DNA from: Frateuria_A sp051900425
GTDB lineage: Bacteria > Pseudomonadota > Gammaproteobacteria > Xanthomonadales > Rhodanobacteraceae
Direction of reading: 5' to 3'
NCBI RefSeq assembly: GCF_051900425.1
Contig: NZ_JBHZGK010000003.1
Span: 1 to 64,000, forward strand
DNA length: 64,000 nt
Made by a program: the position numbers and the translations under genes. Below are positions 9,052 through 17,344 of the stretch, piece after piece; the stretch's first letter is position 1; each line of letters opens with the position of its first letter. The notes beneath the pieces are model-generated. The model worked only from the letters and a program-made list of their open reading frames with translations, was not told where the DNA came from and ran no database searches.

Positions 9052-11079
9052 TCAGAAGCCGATCTTGACGCCCAGACTCAGGCTGTTGTCCTTCTGGTTG
9101 TCGTCGCTGAAGCGGCCGTGGTAACCGAACCAGCCGGTGACGTTGCTGCTGAACTGGGCGGACAGCCCGAGGTCGGCGCCGGCCCAGGTCTTGTCCGGCA
9201 CGTAGCCGGTCAGGGCGAAGGTGCCCGGCATGCCCACCAGGCCTGCCTGGACCTCGCGCGGATCAGCCTTGTCGTCGTGGTTCCAGGACACTTCCACGAA
9301 CGGCATCAGCGTGGCGCCACCGGCCTGCCACTGGCCCTGCAGGCGCCAGCCGAGCGACTCGACCATGGCATCGCGCTGCTGGTCGCCGAACCACATGGCG
9401 GTACTGTCGTTGCCGCTTTCGTTGTAGCCACTGACCTTCACGGTCTGCCATTCGGCGCGGGCGAACGGGCCGGTCTTCAGGCCGTTCGTGCCGAACCACC
9501 AGCCGCCTTCGAGGCCGGCACCCAGGTGGGTACCGTCCGCCTTGCCGCTCTCGTTGCGGATCGCGGCACCCAGCTGGATGCGACGGTTGATGTCCTTGAA
9601 GTTCGACTGGCCGAAGCTGCCGAAGCCGCCCACGTAGCCGCCACCGTTGTGATAGAGCACGTAGCCCAGGCCGGAGATGTCCTGCATCTTGTAGCCGCCC
9701 GCGCCACCGGCGAAATCGGCGTTGTTCTGGCCCAGCGAGAGCGCTACGCCGATCGACAGGTTGTCGTTCACGCGCGCGTCGGCACCCAGCGCCAGGTTGA
9801 CGTTGTCGCTGTCGGCATGTGGCGAACCACTAGTCGCGTCAAACCGCTGGCGACCGTAATCCACGCTGGCGAACAAGCGGGTGTCACTGCCCCGGCCATC
9901 GGCCAGCAACTGGTTGCGGACGGTGCGGTACTGCGCGCCGGTCGCCGCCAGCGGCGCCTCGCCGAGCAGCGAAATCTGGCCAGGGGCCTCCAGGATCGAC
10001 ACCACGTACTGGCCCAGCACGGCATGCGCGGCGGTGGTCGGGTGCACGCCGTCGGCGAACACGTAGCTCTGGTCGGCGCCGTCCGGGTAGGTATAGGGCA
10101 GGCCCGAGCCCGCCGGGCCGCACTGCACCGACGAGGAGTTGGCGCCACAGGCCGGCGTGTTGACGTTGCTGAAACCGTAGGTCTGCGGGCCGGCGATGAT
10201 CTCGTTGAACAGGCTGTAGACGTTCACCGGAACGATGCCCACGCCCATCTGCGACAGGCCGGCGTTGAGCGTGCCGTTGAAGATCACGCCGAGCCCGGCC
10301 AGCGAAGCGGCCGCGTCCGGGCCCTGCGACAGCGCCGATGGGGTCAGGCCGATGTTGGGCAAATTGAACACCAGGATGTTCTTGGCGCCCGCCGCCTGCA
10401 GCTGGCCGATCAGGGCGACTTCCTGCGCCGCCGCGGCGGCGACGCTCGCCTGCGCCTGGTCGGCCGTTTCGAACCCGCTCACGCCCGCGCCGGCCAGCAC
10501 CGCGGCGTTCACCTGCGCGGTGACGGTCGGAGTGATCTGCGCGGTAAAGGCGGCGATCGCGGCCGGATCGTTCGGAATGAGGTTGTTGGCGATCGCCAGC
10601 GAGACCTGCTGCGAGATCGTCGCCGCGATCAGCTGCTGTGCCGTCGCGCCCGCGCCCGCGGCGGTAGCGTGATAGAAGATGTCGTTGGCGCCGCCCCAGA
10701 TCGAGTAAAGCGCATCGGGGTCGACCGAACCGGTGGCCAGATAGCCGGTTACCTGGCTGGTCAGCGTCGGCACCGAGCCGGGCGTGCCCGGCGAATTGTT
10801 GAGCACGCCGGCGCCACCCCAGGCGTAGTCCGAACCGCCCATCAGCGAGGGCGCGATCGGCCGGCCCAGCGCGTCGGCCACGTTCTCGATGGCGAGGGTG
10901 CCGGGATTGGTGGTGAAACGCAGCGGCGGCTGCACGCCCGGCGCGGTCGCCAGCGAGATGTTGCCGTTGTCGCTCAGGCTGTCGCCGAACACGACGACCT
11001 GGCTGAAATCGGTGGCCACAGCGGCCGTGCTGAACAGCAGACCGGCGAGTATGGCGCCGGCAAGACGGGTACGGGGCAT
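9052..11079 (-). CDS. GDSL/SGNH esterase autotransporter (EstA-like)
   Basis: A surface-anchored lipase or esterase of 675 residues. A Sec signal peptide (cleavage after about residue 22) is followed by the SGNH passenger: block I FGDSLSDNGN with Ser34, block III GGAND at 129-133 and block V DGVHP with Asp343 and His346. From about residue 395 the sequence becomes an alternating beta-barrel translocator ending in GVKIGF, with the terminal Phe typical of outer-membrane proteins. The family hydrolyses ester bonds of lipids and surfactant precursors at the cell surface. AAGGAG lies upstream of the ATG. The gene is monocistronic and shares the terminator at 9002-9032. Confidence 0.93.
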   Translation of the reverse strand: MPRTRLAGAILAGLLFSTAAVATDFSQVVVFGDSLSDNGNISLATAPGVQPPLRFTTNPGTLAIENVADALGRPIAPSLMGGSDYAWGGAGVLNNSPGTPGSVPTLTSQVTGYLATGSVDPDALYSIWGGANDIFYHATAAGAGATAQQLIAATISQQVSLAIANNLIPNDPAAIAAFTAQITPTVTAQVNAAVLAGAGVSGFETADQAQASVAAAAAQEVALIGQLQAAGAKNILVFNLPNIGLTPSALSQGPDAAASLAGLGVIFNGTLNAGLSQMGVGIVPVNVYSLFNEIIAGPQTYGFSNVNTPACGANSSSVQCGPAGSGLPYTYPDGADQSYVFADGVHPTTAAHAVLGQYVVSILEAPGQISLLGEAPLAATGAQYRTVRNQLLADGRGSDTRLFASVDYGRQRFDATSGSPHADSDNVNLALGADARVNDNLSIGVALSLGQNNADFAGGAGGYKMQDISGLGYVLYHNGGGYVGGFGSFGQSNFKDINRRIQLGAAIRNESGKADGTHLGAGLEGGWWFGTNGLKTGPFARAEWQTVKVSGYNESGNDSTAMWFGDQQRDAMVESLGWRLQGQWQAGGATLMPFVEVSWNHDDKADPREVQAGLVGMPGTFALTGYVPDKTWAGADLGLSAQFSSNVTGWFGYHGRFSDDNQKDNSLSLGVKIGF

Positions 11080-11590
11080 GACGGTGACGCTCCTTCGAGG
11101 GGCCGGGATGGCCTTTCGTTATTTGAGCGTTACGGTAATGCACTCCATACGGAAGCGCATGCTGCGGCGCATCGCGGTTGCCGGCGAGCTTCGCCCGGGC
11201 TGTCCGCCATTCGCCGGTGATGCCGGGCGCCGCCCGCCGCCGGGTCACCGTTGCGGCAGTTGCCTTCTGGACGGGAGGCCGCGGTGCAGCGGCCCGCCTT
11301 GGCGGAACGGGCCCGGCCGTGGTCGTTGATGGGAGCGCGCGACCGATACCAGGCCAGCCTCGCCCCCGCCGACCGGCATCCAGGCCTGCCGGCGGGCGAT
11401 CGGGCGTCGTGCCCACCCCTGGCCGGCCGTTGTCTCGCGATGGGACTACGCGCGCCCCGGCCGATCGGTAACCGGTCGGCGGAAAAGCTGCCCGGTCCAC
11501 ACGCCGCCTGCCGCGCGCGTCGTTCCAATGAAAGCCTAACGCGCGCCCGGGCGTCGCAAGCCCGGGCGCGGCCTGCACGCCTTCGCCCCT
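11080..11590. other. 511-bp intergenic region between the esterase and tex
   Basis: It holds the upstream sequence of the esterase gene and, at 11542-11570, a GC-rich hairpin downstream of tex. Open frames here have no ribosome binding site and read as shadows. No RNA gene or repeat family member was recognised in 11110-11540. Confidence 0.5.
11542..11570 (-). terminator. GC-rich hairpin downstream of tex
   Basis: CGCGCCCGGGC and GCCCGGGCGCG form a perfect 11-bp stem around a 7-base loop, 21 bases after the tex stop codon. There is no T tract, so this may be a processing or stabilising hairpin rather than a true intrinsic terminator. Confidence 0.5.
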
Positions 11591-13903
11591 TCAGCGCTTG
11601 CCCTGGCGTGCCCGCAGCAACGCGTCGGCGAACGCGTTGTTGGCCGGTGCCGCCGCGGGCTTCGACGTCGCGGCGCCACGCTGCTGGCGGGCGCCACGGT
11701 TGTCGTCGCCGGCACGCGCGCCGCGGGCCTGGCCGGGTTCGTCGTCCAGGCGCATGGACAGGCCGATGCGCTGGCGCGGAAGGTCGACCTCCATCACCTT
11801 GACCTTGACGATGTCGCCGGCCTTGACCGCATCGCGCGGGTCTTTGACGAAACTGTGCGACAGCGCCGACACATGCACGAGCCCGTCCTGGTGGACGCCG
11901 ATGTCGACGAAGGCACCGAAGGCGACGACATTGGTGACGCGGCCCTCCAGGATCATGCCGGGCTTGAGGTCCCTCAGGTCTTCCACGCCCTCGGCGAAGC
12001 TCGGCGCGACGAACTCGGGGCGCGGGTCGCGGCCCGGCTTCTCCAGTTCCTTCAGGATGTCGCGCACGGTGGGCACACCGAACTTTTCATCGGTGAATTG
12101 CTCGGCCTTGAGCCCGCGCAGGAAGCCGGTGTCGCCGATGATGTTGCGCACCTCGCGCCCGCACTGGGCGATGATCCGCTCGACCACGGGATAGGCTTCC
12201 GGGTGGACTGCGCTGGCATCCAGCGGGTTGTCGCCATTGGGCACGCGCAGGAAGCCGGCGCACTGTTCGAACGCCTTGTCGCCCAGCCGGGGCACCTTGA
12301 GCAGCGCCTTGCGGTTGGCGAACGGGCCGTTGGCGTCGCGGTGCTTGACCACGTTCTCCGCGACGCTCGCCGACAGCCCCGCCACGCGGGAGAGCAGCGC
12401 GGCCGAAGCCGTGTTGACGTCCACGCCCACGGCATTGACGCAGTCCTCGACCCGGGCGTCGAGCGCACGCGCCAGCTTTACCTGGTTGACGTCGTGCTGG
12501 TATTGGCCCACGCCGATCGCCTTGGGCTCGATCTTCACCAGCTCCGCCAGCGGGTCCTGCAGGCGGCGTGCGATCGAGACGGCGCCGCGCAGGCTGACGT
12601 CCAGATCGGGGAATTCCTTGGCGGCCGTTTCCGAGGCCGAGTAGACCGACGCACCGGCCTCGCTCACCACGATCTTGGAAAGCTTCGTGTCCGGCAGCTT
12701 CTTGATCAGCTCGCCCGCCAGCTTGTCGGTCTCGCGCGAGGCGGTGCCGTTGCCGATCGCGATCAGGTCCACGCCGTGCTGCTTGCACAGCTTCGCCAGC
12801 GTGACCAGCGATTCGTTCCACTGGCGGCGCGGCTCATGCGGGTAGATCGTTTCGGTCGCCAGCAGCTTGCCGGTGGGATCGACCACCGCGACCTTCACCC
12901 CGGTGCGGATGCCCGGGTCCAGGCCCATCACGGTCTTCGCGCCGGCCGGCGCGGCCAGCATCAGGTCCTTGAGGTTCTCCCCGAACACGCGGATCGCCTC
13001 GTCCTCGGCGCCCTCGCGCACGCGGCCGAACAGGTCCAGTGTCAGGTGCAGGTGCAGTTTCACGCGCCAGGTCAGGCGCACGGTCTCGCGCAGCCAGGCG
13101 TCGGCCGGACGGCCACGGTCGTGGATGCCGGCGTGCGCGGCCACGCGGCCCTCGCCTTCCAGGTGCCCCTGCTCGGCGTCCAGCGCCGGCTGCAGTTCCA
13201 GTTCGATCACGCCCTCGTTGCGCGCGCGCATCAGCGCCAGCAGGCGGTGCGAGGGGATCTTGCCGACCGGTTCGATGTGGTCGAAGTAGTCGCGGAACTT
13301 GGCGCCCTCGTTCTCCTTGCCTTCGACCACCTTCGCGCGGATCTGGCCCTTGTCCCACAGCCAGTCGCGCAGCTCGCCGACCAGGCGGGCGTCTTCGGCG
13401 ATCGACTCCATCAGGATCGCGCGCGCGCCATCGAGGGCCGCGCGCACGTCGGCCACGCCCTTGTCGGCATCGACGAACCGTTCGGCGAACGTTTCGGGCA
13501 CCAGCGTGGGATCGTCGCGCAGGCCGGTCGCCAGTGGCTCCAGGCCGGCCTCGCGGGCGATCTGCGCCTTGGTGCGGCGCTTGGGCTTGTAGGGCAGGTA
13601 GAGGTCTTCCAGCCGCGCCTTGGTGTCGGCGGCGAGGATGTCGTTCTTCAGCGCGTCGGACAGCTTGCCCTGTTCCTCGATGCTGGCCAGGATCGCGCCG
13701 CGGCGCTCCTCCAGCTCGCGCAGGTAGCGCAGGCGCTCCTCGAGCAGGCGCAGCTGCGTGTCGTCCAGGCCGCCGGTGGCTTCCTTGCGGTAGCGGGCGA
13801 TGAAGGGCACGGTCGCGCCCTCGTCGAGCAGGCCCACCGCCGCGCGCACCTGGTCGGGCTTGGCGGCAATGTCCTGGGCAATGCGGTGTTCGATGCTGAG
13901 CAT
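11591..13903 (-). CDS. tex: Tex-type S1 RNA-binding transcription accessory protein
   Basis: A 770-residue bacterial Spt6 homologue. It carries an N-terminal helical Tex domain, a YqgF/RNase H-like fold around GLDPGIRTGVKVAVVD (about 330-345), helix-hairpin-helix segments near ALLSRVAGLS and LLKVPRLGDKAFEQCAGFLR, and a C-terminal S1 domain (GMILEGRVTNVVAFGAFVDI, about 650-720). The tail is low-complexity and rich in Arg, Gly and Ala. Tex binds nucleic acids and influences transcription and virulence gene expression. I chose the ATG at 13903 (MLSIEHRIAQ), which matches the family N-terminus; the frame is open 27 codons further upstream. Confidence 0.96.
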   Translation of the reverse strand: MLSIEHRIAQDIAAKPDQVRAAVGLLDEGATVPFIARYRKEATGGLDDTQLRLLEERLRYLRELEERRGAILASIEEQGKLSDALKNDILAADTKARLEDLYLPYKPKRRTKAQIAREAGLEPLATGLRDDPTLVPETFAERFVDADKGVADVRAALDGARAILMESIAEDARLVGELRDWLWDKGQIRAKVVEGKENEGAKFRDYFDHIEPVGKIPSHRLLALMRARNEGVIELELQPALDAEQGHLEGEGRVAAHAGIHDRGRPADAWLRETVRLTWRVKLHLHLTLDLFGRVREGAEDEAIRVFGENLKDLMLAAPAGAKTVMGLDPGIRTGVKVAVVDPTGKLLATETIYPHEPRRQWNESLVTLAKLCKQHGVDLIAIGNGTASRETDKLAGELIKKLPDTKLSKIVVSEAGASVYSASETAAKEFPDLDVSLRGAVSIARRLQDPLAELVKIEPKAIGVGQYQHDVNQVKLARALDARVEDCVNAVGVDVNTASAALLSRVAGLSASVAENVVKHRDANGPFANRKALLKVPRLGDKAFEQCAGFLRVPNGDNPLDASAVHPEAYPVVERIIAQCGREVRNIIGDTGFLRGLKAEQFTDEKFGVPTVRDILKELEKPGRDPRPEFVAPSFAEGVEDLRDLKPGMILEGRVTNVVAFGAFVDIGVHQDGLVHVSALSHSFVKDPRDAVKAGDIVKVKVMEVDLPRQRIGLSMRLDDEPGQARGARAGDDNRGARQQRGAATSKPAAAPANNAFADALLRARQGKR

Positions 13904-13962
13904 GTGATCAACGACTTCGCGTGGTGCAGGAAGCCGTCGATCATAGCAACCGGACAAGGGTC

Positions 13963-13984
13963 CGTAGGGTGGGTTCCCGCCCAC
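13963..13984. repeat. short copy of the GTAGGGTGGG repeat
   Basis: CCGTAGGGTGGGTTCCCGCCCACC begins at about 13962 and shares its GTAGGGTGGG core with the fuller elements at 34743-34803 and 61186-61249. It lies in the tex/RDD intergenic space. Confidence 0.5.
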
Positions 13985-14023
13985 CTTCGACGCTTGGCAG
14001 GGTGCTGAAGCCCCGTCTGCGGG

Positions 14024-14776
14024 TCAAGCGTGGAACGAGCGATCGTCGCGCGGCGCCGTGTGACGGAACGCACCGGCTCGGCCGTTGAGTACCAGCGTGT
14101 TGGCGATCATGTCGTGCAGGCCCTGCTTGCGGCGTGTCCAGCCGATCATCAGGAAGCCAACGCCCAGGATCATCCAGCTGAGCAGCTTCGCTGCGTAGCG
14201 GCCGAGTGCGCGCCAGACGCTGATGCGGCCACCGTCCAGGTCGGTCACCCGGATGCCCATCGCCAGCTTGCCCACGGTGGCCTGCCAGGCCGAACTCTCG
14301 CAGAGGGCAAAATACAGCCAGACCACGATGGCGGTGAGCGCCACGCCCGCGCGTACGGATTCGTAGTACTGGCCGTAGGCCGCGATCATCACGTTGGCGT
14401 CGGTGCCCGCCGCGAGCAGCGCCTGCTGCAGCTTTGCCTGGGCGGCTCCGTTGCCGAACGCGTCCATGATCAGCATCTGCGGGATGTAGAGCACGATCGC
14501 GTCGATCACGTAGGCGACCAGGCGCTTCCAGAAGCCGGCGTAGTCCTCCAGCGTCGCGGCGGTGGTCGGCGGCGGCACCGCCGCGGCGGGCGCGAACGGC
14601 GGCGGCGTGGCGGCCAGCGCGTCGGGAAAGAGCACCGACAGCGGTTGCCAGTCGGCCAGGCCCTCGTACCAGCCCAGATCCTCGGCGGCCAGTTGCCCGC
14701 TGCCCAGCCACTGGCGCACGTCCTCCTCCTTGTAGGGACCATGGCGCTGGCCGTCGCGGCCGATCCAGATTTCCAT
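14024..14776 (-). CDS. RDD-family membrane protein with N-terminal GYF_2 domain
   Basis: A 250-residue inner-membrane protein. Residues 1-50 (MEIWIGRDGQRHGPYKEEDV, then Trp-rich DLGWYEGLADWQPL) form a GYF_2 domain, usually a proline-rich peptide-binding module. A Pro/Ala linker leads to an RDD domain (about 75-240) with FWKRLVAYVIDAIV, several membrane helices and KLAMGIRVTDLDGG. The function is unknown; RDD proteins are sometimes linked to ion or small-molecule transport. The ATG at 14776 follows GGAG at good spacing, and it begins the GYF domain, whereas the open frame extends 31 codons further. Confidence 0.85.
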   Translation of the reverse strand: MEIWIGRDGQRHGPYKEEDVRQWLGSGQLAAEDLGWYEGLADWQPLSVLFPDALAATPPPFAPAAAVPPPTTAATLEDYAGFWKRLVAYVIDAIVLYIPQMLIMDAFGNGAAQAKLQQALLAAGTDANVMIAAYGQYYESVRAGVALTAIVVWLYFALCESSAWQATVGKLAMGIRVTDLDGGRISVWRALGRYAAKLLSWMILGVGFLMIGWTRRKQGLHDMIANTLVLNGRAGAFRHTAPRDDRSFHA

Positions 14777-14898
14777 CGCTTGCTCCGGGAAAGGGATGCA
14801 TTCGATGATGCCACGGAGGACGCGCCCTGTAGGAAGCGCCCGAGCGATCCGGATGACTCCGGCGACCACGGAGAGGCGTCGCGCCGGCGGGTCGCGAC

Positions 14899-16773
14899 TC
14901 AGGCGCTGCGGCGTTTCAGGTGCACCAGCAGCAGCGAGATCGCCGCGGGCGTGACGCCGCTGATGCGCGCGGCCTGGCCGAGTGTCGCCGGTTGCGTGCG
15001 CTTGAGCTTGAACAGCACCTCGGACGACAGCCCGCGCACCTTGTCGTAGTCGAAGCTGGCGGGAATGTCGGTGTGCTCGTGGCGCCGCTGGCGCTCGATC
15101 TCCTCGCGCTGGCGCTCGAGGTAGCCGGCGTACTTGGCCTGCACCTCGACCTGCGCGGCGACGTCCTCACGCTCCACGGCGGGGGCCAGGTCGCTGACAG
15201 CGGTGAGCTTGCCGTAGTCGAGCTCGGGGCGGCGCAGCAGGTTCAGCGCGTTGGTTTCGCGGCTCACGGTGATGCCAAGCTGACGTTCGATCGCCGCGCC
15301 CAGCGCGTTGGTCGGCGCAGCCCACTGCGAGGCCAGCCGTTGCGTCTCGCGCTCGACCGCCTCGCGCTTGGCGCGCACTGCATCGAAGCGCGCCTGCGGC
15401 ACCACGCCGAGCGCGAAGCCCTGCTCGGTCAGGCGCAGGTCGGCGTTGTCCTCGCGCAGGTGCAGTCGGTACTCGGCGCGCGAGGTGAACATGCGATAGG
15501 GCTCGAGCGTGCCGTTGCTGGTCAGGTCGTCGATCAGCACGCCGACGTAGGCCTCGTCGCGGCGGGGATACCAAGGCGCCTCGCCGCGGACCATGCGCGC
15601 GGCGTTGAGGCCGGCGACGAGGCCCTGCGCGGCGGCTTCCTCGTAGCCGGTGGTGCCGTTGATCTGGCCGGCGAAATAGAGCCCGCCGATGCCCTTGGTC
15701 TCCAGCCACGGCTGCAGCCCGCGCGGGTCGAAGTAGTCGTACTCGATCGCGTAGCCCGGGCGGGTGATGTGGGCGTGCTCGAAGCCGGGGATCGAATGCA
15801 CGACCTCCAGCTGCACGTCGAACGGCAGCGAAGTGGAGATGCCGTTGGGATAGATCTCGATGCTGTCCAGCCCTTCGGGCTCGATGAAGATCTGGTGCGA
15901 ACCCTTGTCGACGAAACGTACCACCTTGTCCTCGATCGAGGGGCAGTAGCGCGGGCCGGTGCCCTCGATCTGGCCGCTGAAGAGCGGCGAGCGGTCCAGC
16001 GCGCCGCGGATGATCTCGTGCGTGCGTTCGCTGGTGTGGGTGATCCAGCAGCTGACCTGGCGCGGGTGTTCCTCGCGCGTGCCCAGGTAGGAGAACACCG
16101 GCGCGGGATCGTCGCCGGGCTGCTCGTCCAGTCCGCTGAAGTCGATGCTGCGCAGATCGATGCGCGGCGGCGTGCCGGTCTTCAAGCGGTCGGCCGCCAC
16201 CGGCAGTTCGCGCAGGCGGCGGGCCAGCGTGCTGGCGGGCGGGTCGCCCGCGCGTCCGCCGGCGTACTGCGCCGGACCGATGTGGATTTTGCCGGCCAGG
16301 AAGGTGCCGGCGGTGAGCACCACCGCGGACGCACGGAAGGTCAGGCCCATCTGCGTGACCACCCCGACCACGCGCCCGCCCTCGATCACCAGGTCGTCGA
16401 CCGCCTGCTGGAACAGCTCCAGGTTCGGTTGTGATTCCACGATGCGCCGGATCGCCGCGCGGTACAGCGCGCGGTCGGCCTGGCAGCGCGTCGCGCGCAC
16501 GGCCGGGCCCTTGGAGGCGTTGAGCGTGCGCCACTGGATGCCGGCGCGGTCGGCTGCCTGTGCCATGGCGCCGCCCAGCGCGTCGATTTCCTTGACCAGG
16601 TGGCCCTTGCCAATGCCGCCGATGGCCGGGTTGCAGCTCATCGCGCCCACGGTTTCCAGGTTGTGGGTGAGCAGCAGGGTGCGCGCGCCGCAGCGGGCGG
16701 CGGCCAGCGCCGCCTCGGTGCCGGCATGGCCGCCGCCGACCACGATCACGTCGTAGCGGGTGGGATGGATCAT
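14899..16773 (-). CDS. mnmG: tRNA uridine-5-carboxymethylaminomethyl(34) synthesis enzyme MnmG
   Basis: The FAD-containing subunit that, with MnmE, installs the cmnm5 group on U34 of certain tRNAs. The 624-residue product is full length. The N-terminal dinucleotide-binding motif VVGGGHAGTEAALAAARCG spans about 11-29. SCNPAIGGIGKGHLVKEIDALGG follows, and the C-terminus holds the MnmE/tRNA-binding helical domain (RQREEIERQ). The upstream region is unusually complex, with a sigma-54-like element and two candidate RNAs at 16856-17186. Confidence 0.97.
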   Translation of the reverse strand: MIHPTRYDVIVVGGGHAGTEAALAAARCGARTLLLTHNLETVGAMSCNPAIGGIGKGHLVKEIDALGGAMAQAADRAGIQWRTLNASKGPAVRATRCQADRALYRAAIRRIVESQPNLELFQQAVDDLVIEGGRVVGVVTQMGLTFRASAVVLTAGTFLAGKIHIGPAQYAGGRAGDPPASTLARRLRELPVAADRLKTGTPPRIDLRSIDFSGLDEQPGDDPAPVFSYLGTREEHPRQVSCWITHTSERTHEIIRGALDRSPLFSGQIEGTGPRYCPSIEDKVVRFVDKGSHQIFIEPEGLDSIEIYPNGISTSLPFDVQLEVVHSIPGFEHAHITRPGYAIEYDYFDPRGLQPWLETKGIGGLYFAGQINGTTGYEEAAAQGLVAGLNAARMVRGEAPWYPRRDEAYVGVLIDDLTSNGTLEPYRMFTSRAEYRLHLREDNADLRLTEQGFALGVVPQARFDAVRAKREAVERETQRLASQWAAPTNALGAAIERQLGITVSRETNALNLLRRPELDYGKLTAVSDLAPAVEREDVAAQVEVQAKYAGYLERQREEIERQRRHEHTDIPASFDYDKVRGLSSEVLFKLKRTQPATLGQAARISGVTPAAISLLLVHLKRRSA

Positions 16774-16855
16774 CGGTAGGGCGCCTGGCGCATGCGAGGG
16801 ACGAAACGTGCGTATGTTAGCGCTTCAGGCCGCGTGCCCGAACATAATCAAGAGC

Positions 16856-16872
16856 TTGGCACGATTGCTGCT
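16856..16872 (+). promoter_or_regulatory. sigma-54-type promoter (-24/-12)
   Basis: TTGGCACGATTGCTGCT matches the RpoN consensus YTGGCACGRNNNTTGCW at every defined position but one (C for T in the -12 box), with GG and GC at the required spacing. It points rightward, away from mnmG, and would start a transcript near 16884. No enhancer-binding protein gene is adjacent. Confidence 0.6.
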
Positions 16873-16883
16873 TCACCTCTCGT

Positions 16884-17007
16884 GCACTTTCCATGGGCAG
16901 ACGCTGCGCGTAACGCGCGCCGAGGCTGGGCAGACAGGGGCCCGACCGTGTACCAGGAAAGGAAGCATGACGGCGCCGCTGGGTTTCCCACGGCGCCGTC
17001 GCCTTTT
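16884..17007 (+). ncRNA. candidate sigma-54-driven small RNA or leader of a 30-codon peptide
   Basis: Predicted transcript from the sigma-54-like promoter to the hairpin at 16969-17000. It carries AGGAAAGGA at 16955-16963, followed by ATG at 16967, which would open a 30-codon frame (MTAPLGFPRRRRLFRPRKNQ..., stop at 17057-17059). The hairpin lies inside that frame, so the sequence could equally be a non-coding RNA with two exposed GGA motifs, of the kind CsrA/RsmA proteins bind, or a short basic peptide gene. Start and end are inferred from promoter and terminator signals alone. Confidence 0.35.
16969..17007 (+). terminator. intrinsic terminator-like hairpin
   Basis: GACGGCGCCG (16969-16978) pairs with CGGCGCCGTC (16991-17000), and inside it TGGG pairs with CCCA around a TTT loop with one bulged C. 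GCCTTTTCC follows. The stem is strong but the T tract is short (four T), and it exists only in the rightward direction. Confidence 0.6.
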
Positions 17008-17017
17008 CCGGCCCCGC

Positions 17018-17049
17018 AAAAACCAAGCCCCGCCAGTGGCGGGGCTTGG
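17018..17049 (-). terminator. rho-independent terminator of the leftward transcript
   Basis: CCAAGCCCCGCC and GGCGGGGCTTGG form a perfect 12-bp stem with a three-base loop. On the minus strand it is followed directly by TTTTT. It lies 250 bases before the mnmG start and would separate any upstream leftward transcript from mnmG. Confidence 0.85.
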
Positions 17050-17174
17050 CCGTGCTTAGATCTGGCGCCCGGCGGTCTCAGGAACAGGGGGAATCCAGGA
17101 TGACCGTGTTGCCGGGCGCCAGAAACCGGAAAGTCGCGGGCGCCGTCGCGATCCGTCGCGACTGCGGGAAGGAT
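17018..17174 (-). ncRNA. candidate leftward small RNA with a C-rich apical loop
   Basis: Bounded by a TATACT -10 box (17181-17186) and a textbook terminator (17018-17049), about 157 nt. The central structure is a perfect 13-bp inverted repeat, TCTGGCGCCCGGC (17061-17073) with GCCGGGCGCCAGA (17111-17123). Inside its 37-base loop, GGTC/GACC and GGA/TCC can pair again, leaving an unpaired TTCCCCCTGT. C-rich loops facing purine-rich ribosome binding sites are a known design in bacterial base-pairing RNAs, including some from Xanthomonas. No recognised family was identified. The open frame through it has no ATG, GTG or TTG start within the transcript. Confidence 0.45.
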
Positions 17175-17180
17175 ATTCCC

Positions 17181-17186
17181 AGTATA
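17181..17186 (-). promoter_or_regulatory. candidate -10 box of the leftward small RNA
   Basis: TATACT on the minus strand within an AT-rich patch (CACTTTTTATTCACGGC precedes it). The -35 region is poor (TTAGTC at 16-bp spacing), which could mean activator dependence. Confidence 0.5.
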
Positions 17187-17274
17187 GCCGTGAATAAAAA
17201 GTGACTAATTCCGGCTTTTTTTTGTAAGGGCGGTGACGCGGAGCGTCAGCCCCGGGACCAGGCGCCAAGCCGAT

Positions 17275-17290
17275 TGTGACGGTGATCACG
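17275..17290. promoter_or_regulatory. CRP/Clp-like binding site
   Basis: TGTGACGGTGATCACG fits TGTGA-N6-TCACA in nine of ten defined positions. It is centred 62 bases upstream of the 61-codon gene at 17345 and about 108 bases upstream of the predicted leftward RNA start. In xanthomonads the corresponding regulator is Clp, which responds to cyclic-di-GMP; whether this organism has Clp cannot be seen here. Confidence 0.55.
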
Positions 17291-17344
17291 CTCTGGCACG
17301 GCCATTGCAGAGCCTGCTTCACCAACCCATCCCTGCGTCCCGTC

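Noticed and set aside
11110..11540. Possible RNA gene in the esterase-tex intergenic region
   Set aside because: Apart from one GC-rich hairpin, no promoter-terminator pairing or extended complementary structure could be identified by eye.
16967..17059. 30-codon open frame with a strong Shine-Dalgarno as a firm protein-coding gene
   Set aside because: The frame contains two stable hairpins, one of them the leftward terminator stem, and the peptide (Arg/Pro-rich) looks like translated structured RNA. Kept only as an alternative within the RNA candidate.
16755..17059. Plus-strand open frames covering the mnmG upstream region
   Set aside because: Overlapping frames of about 100 codons in two phases, no Shine-Dalgarno at their starts, and they run through regulatory elements.
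17074..17110. C-terminal-looking peptide (FLAPGNTVILDSPCS) on the minus strand suggesting a small gene
   Set aside because: The frame is open upstream but contains no ATG, GTG or TTG downstream of the predicted transcription start, so it cannot be initiated normally.
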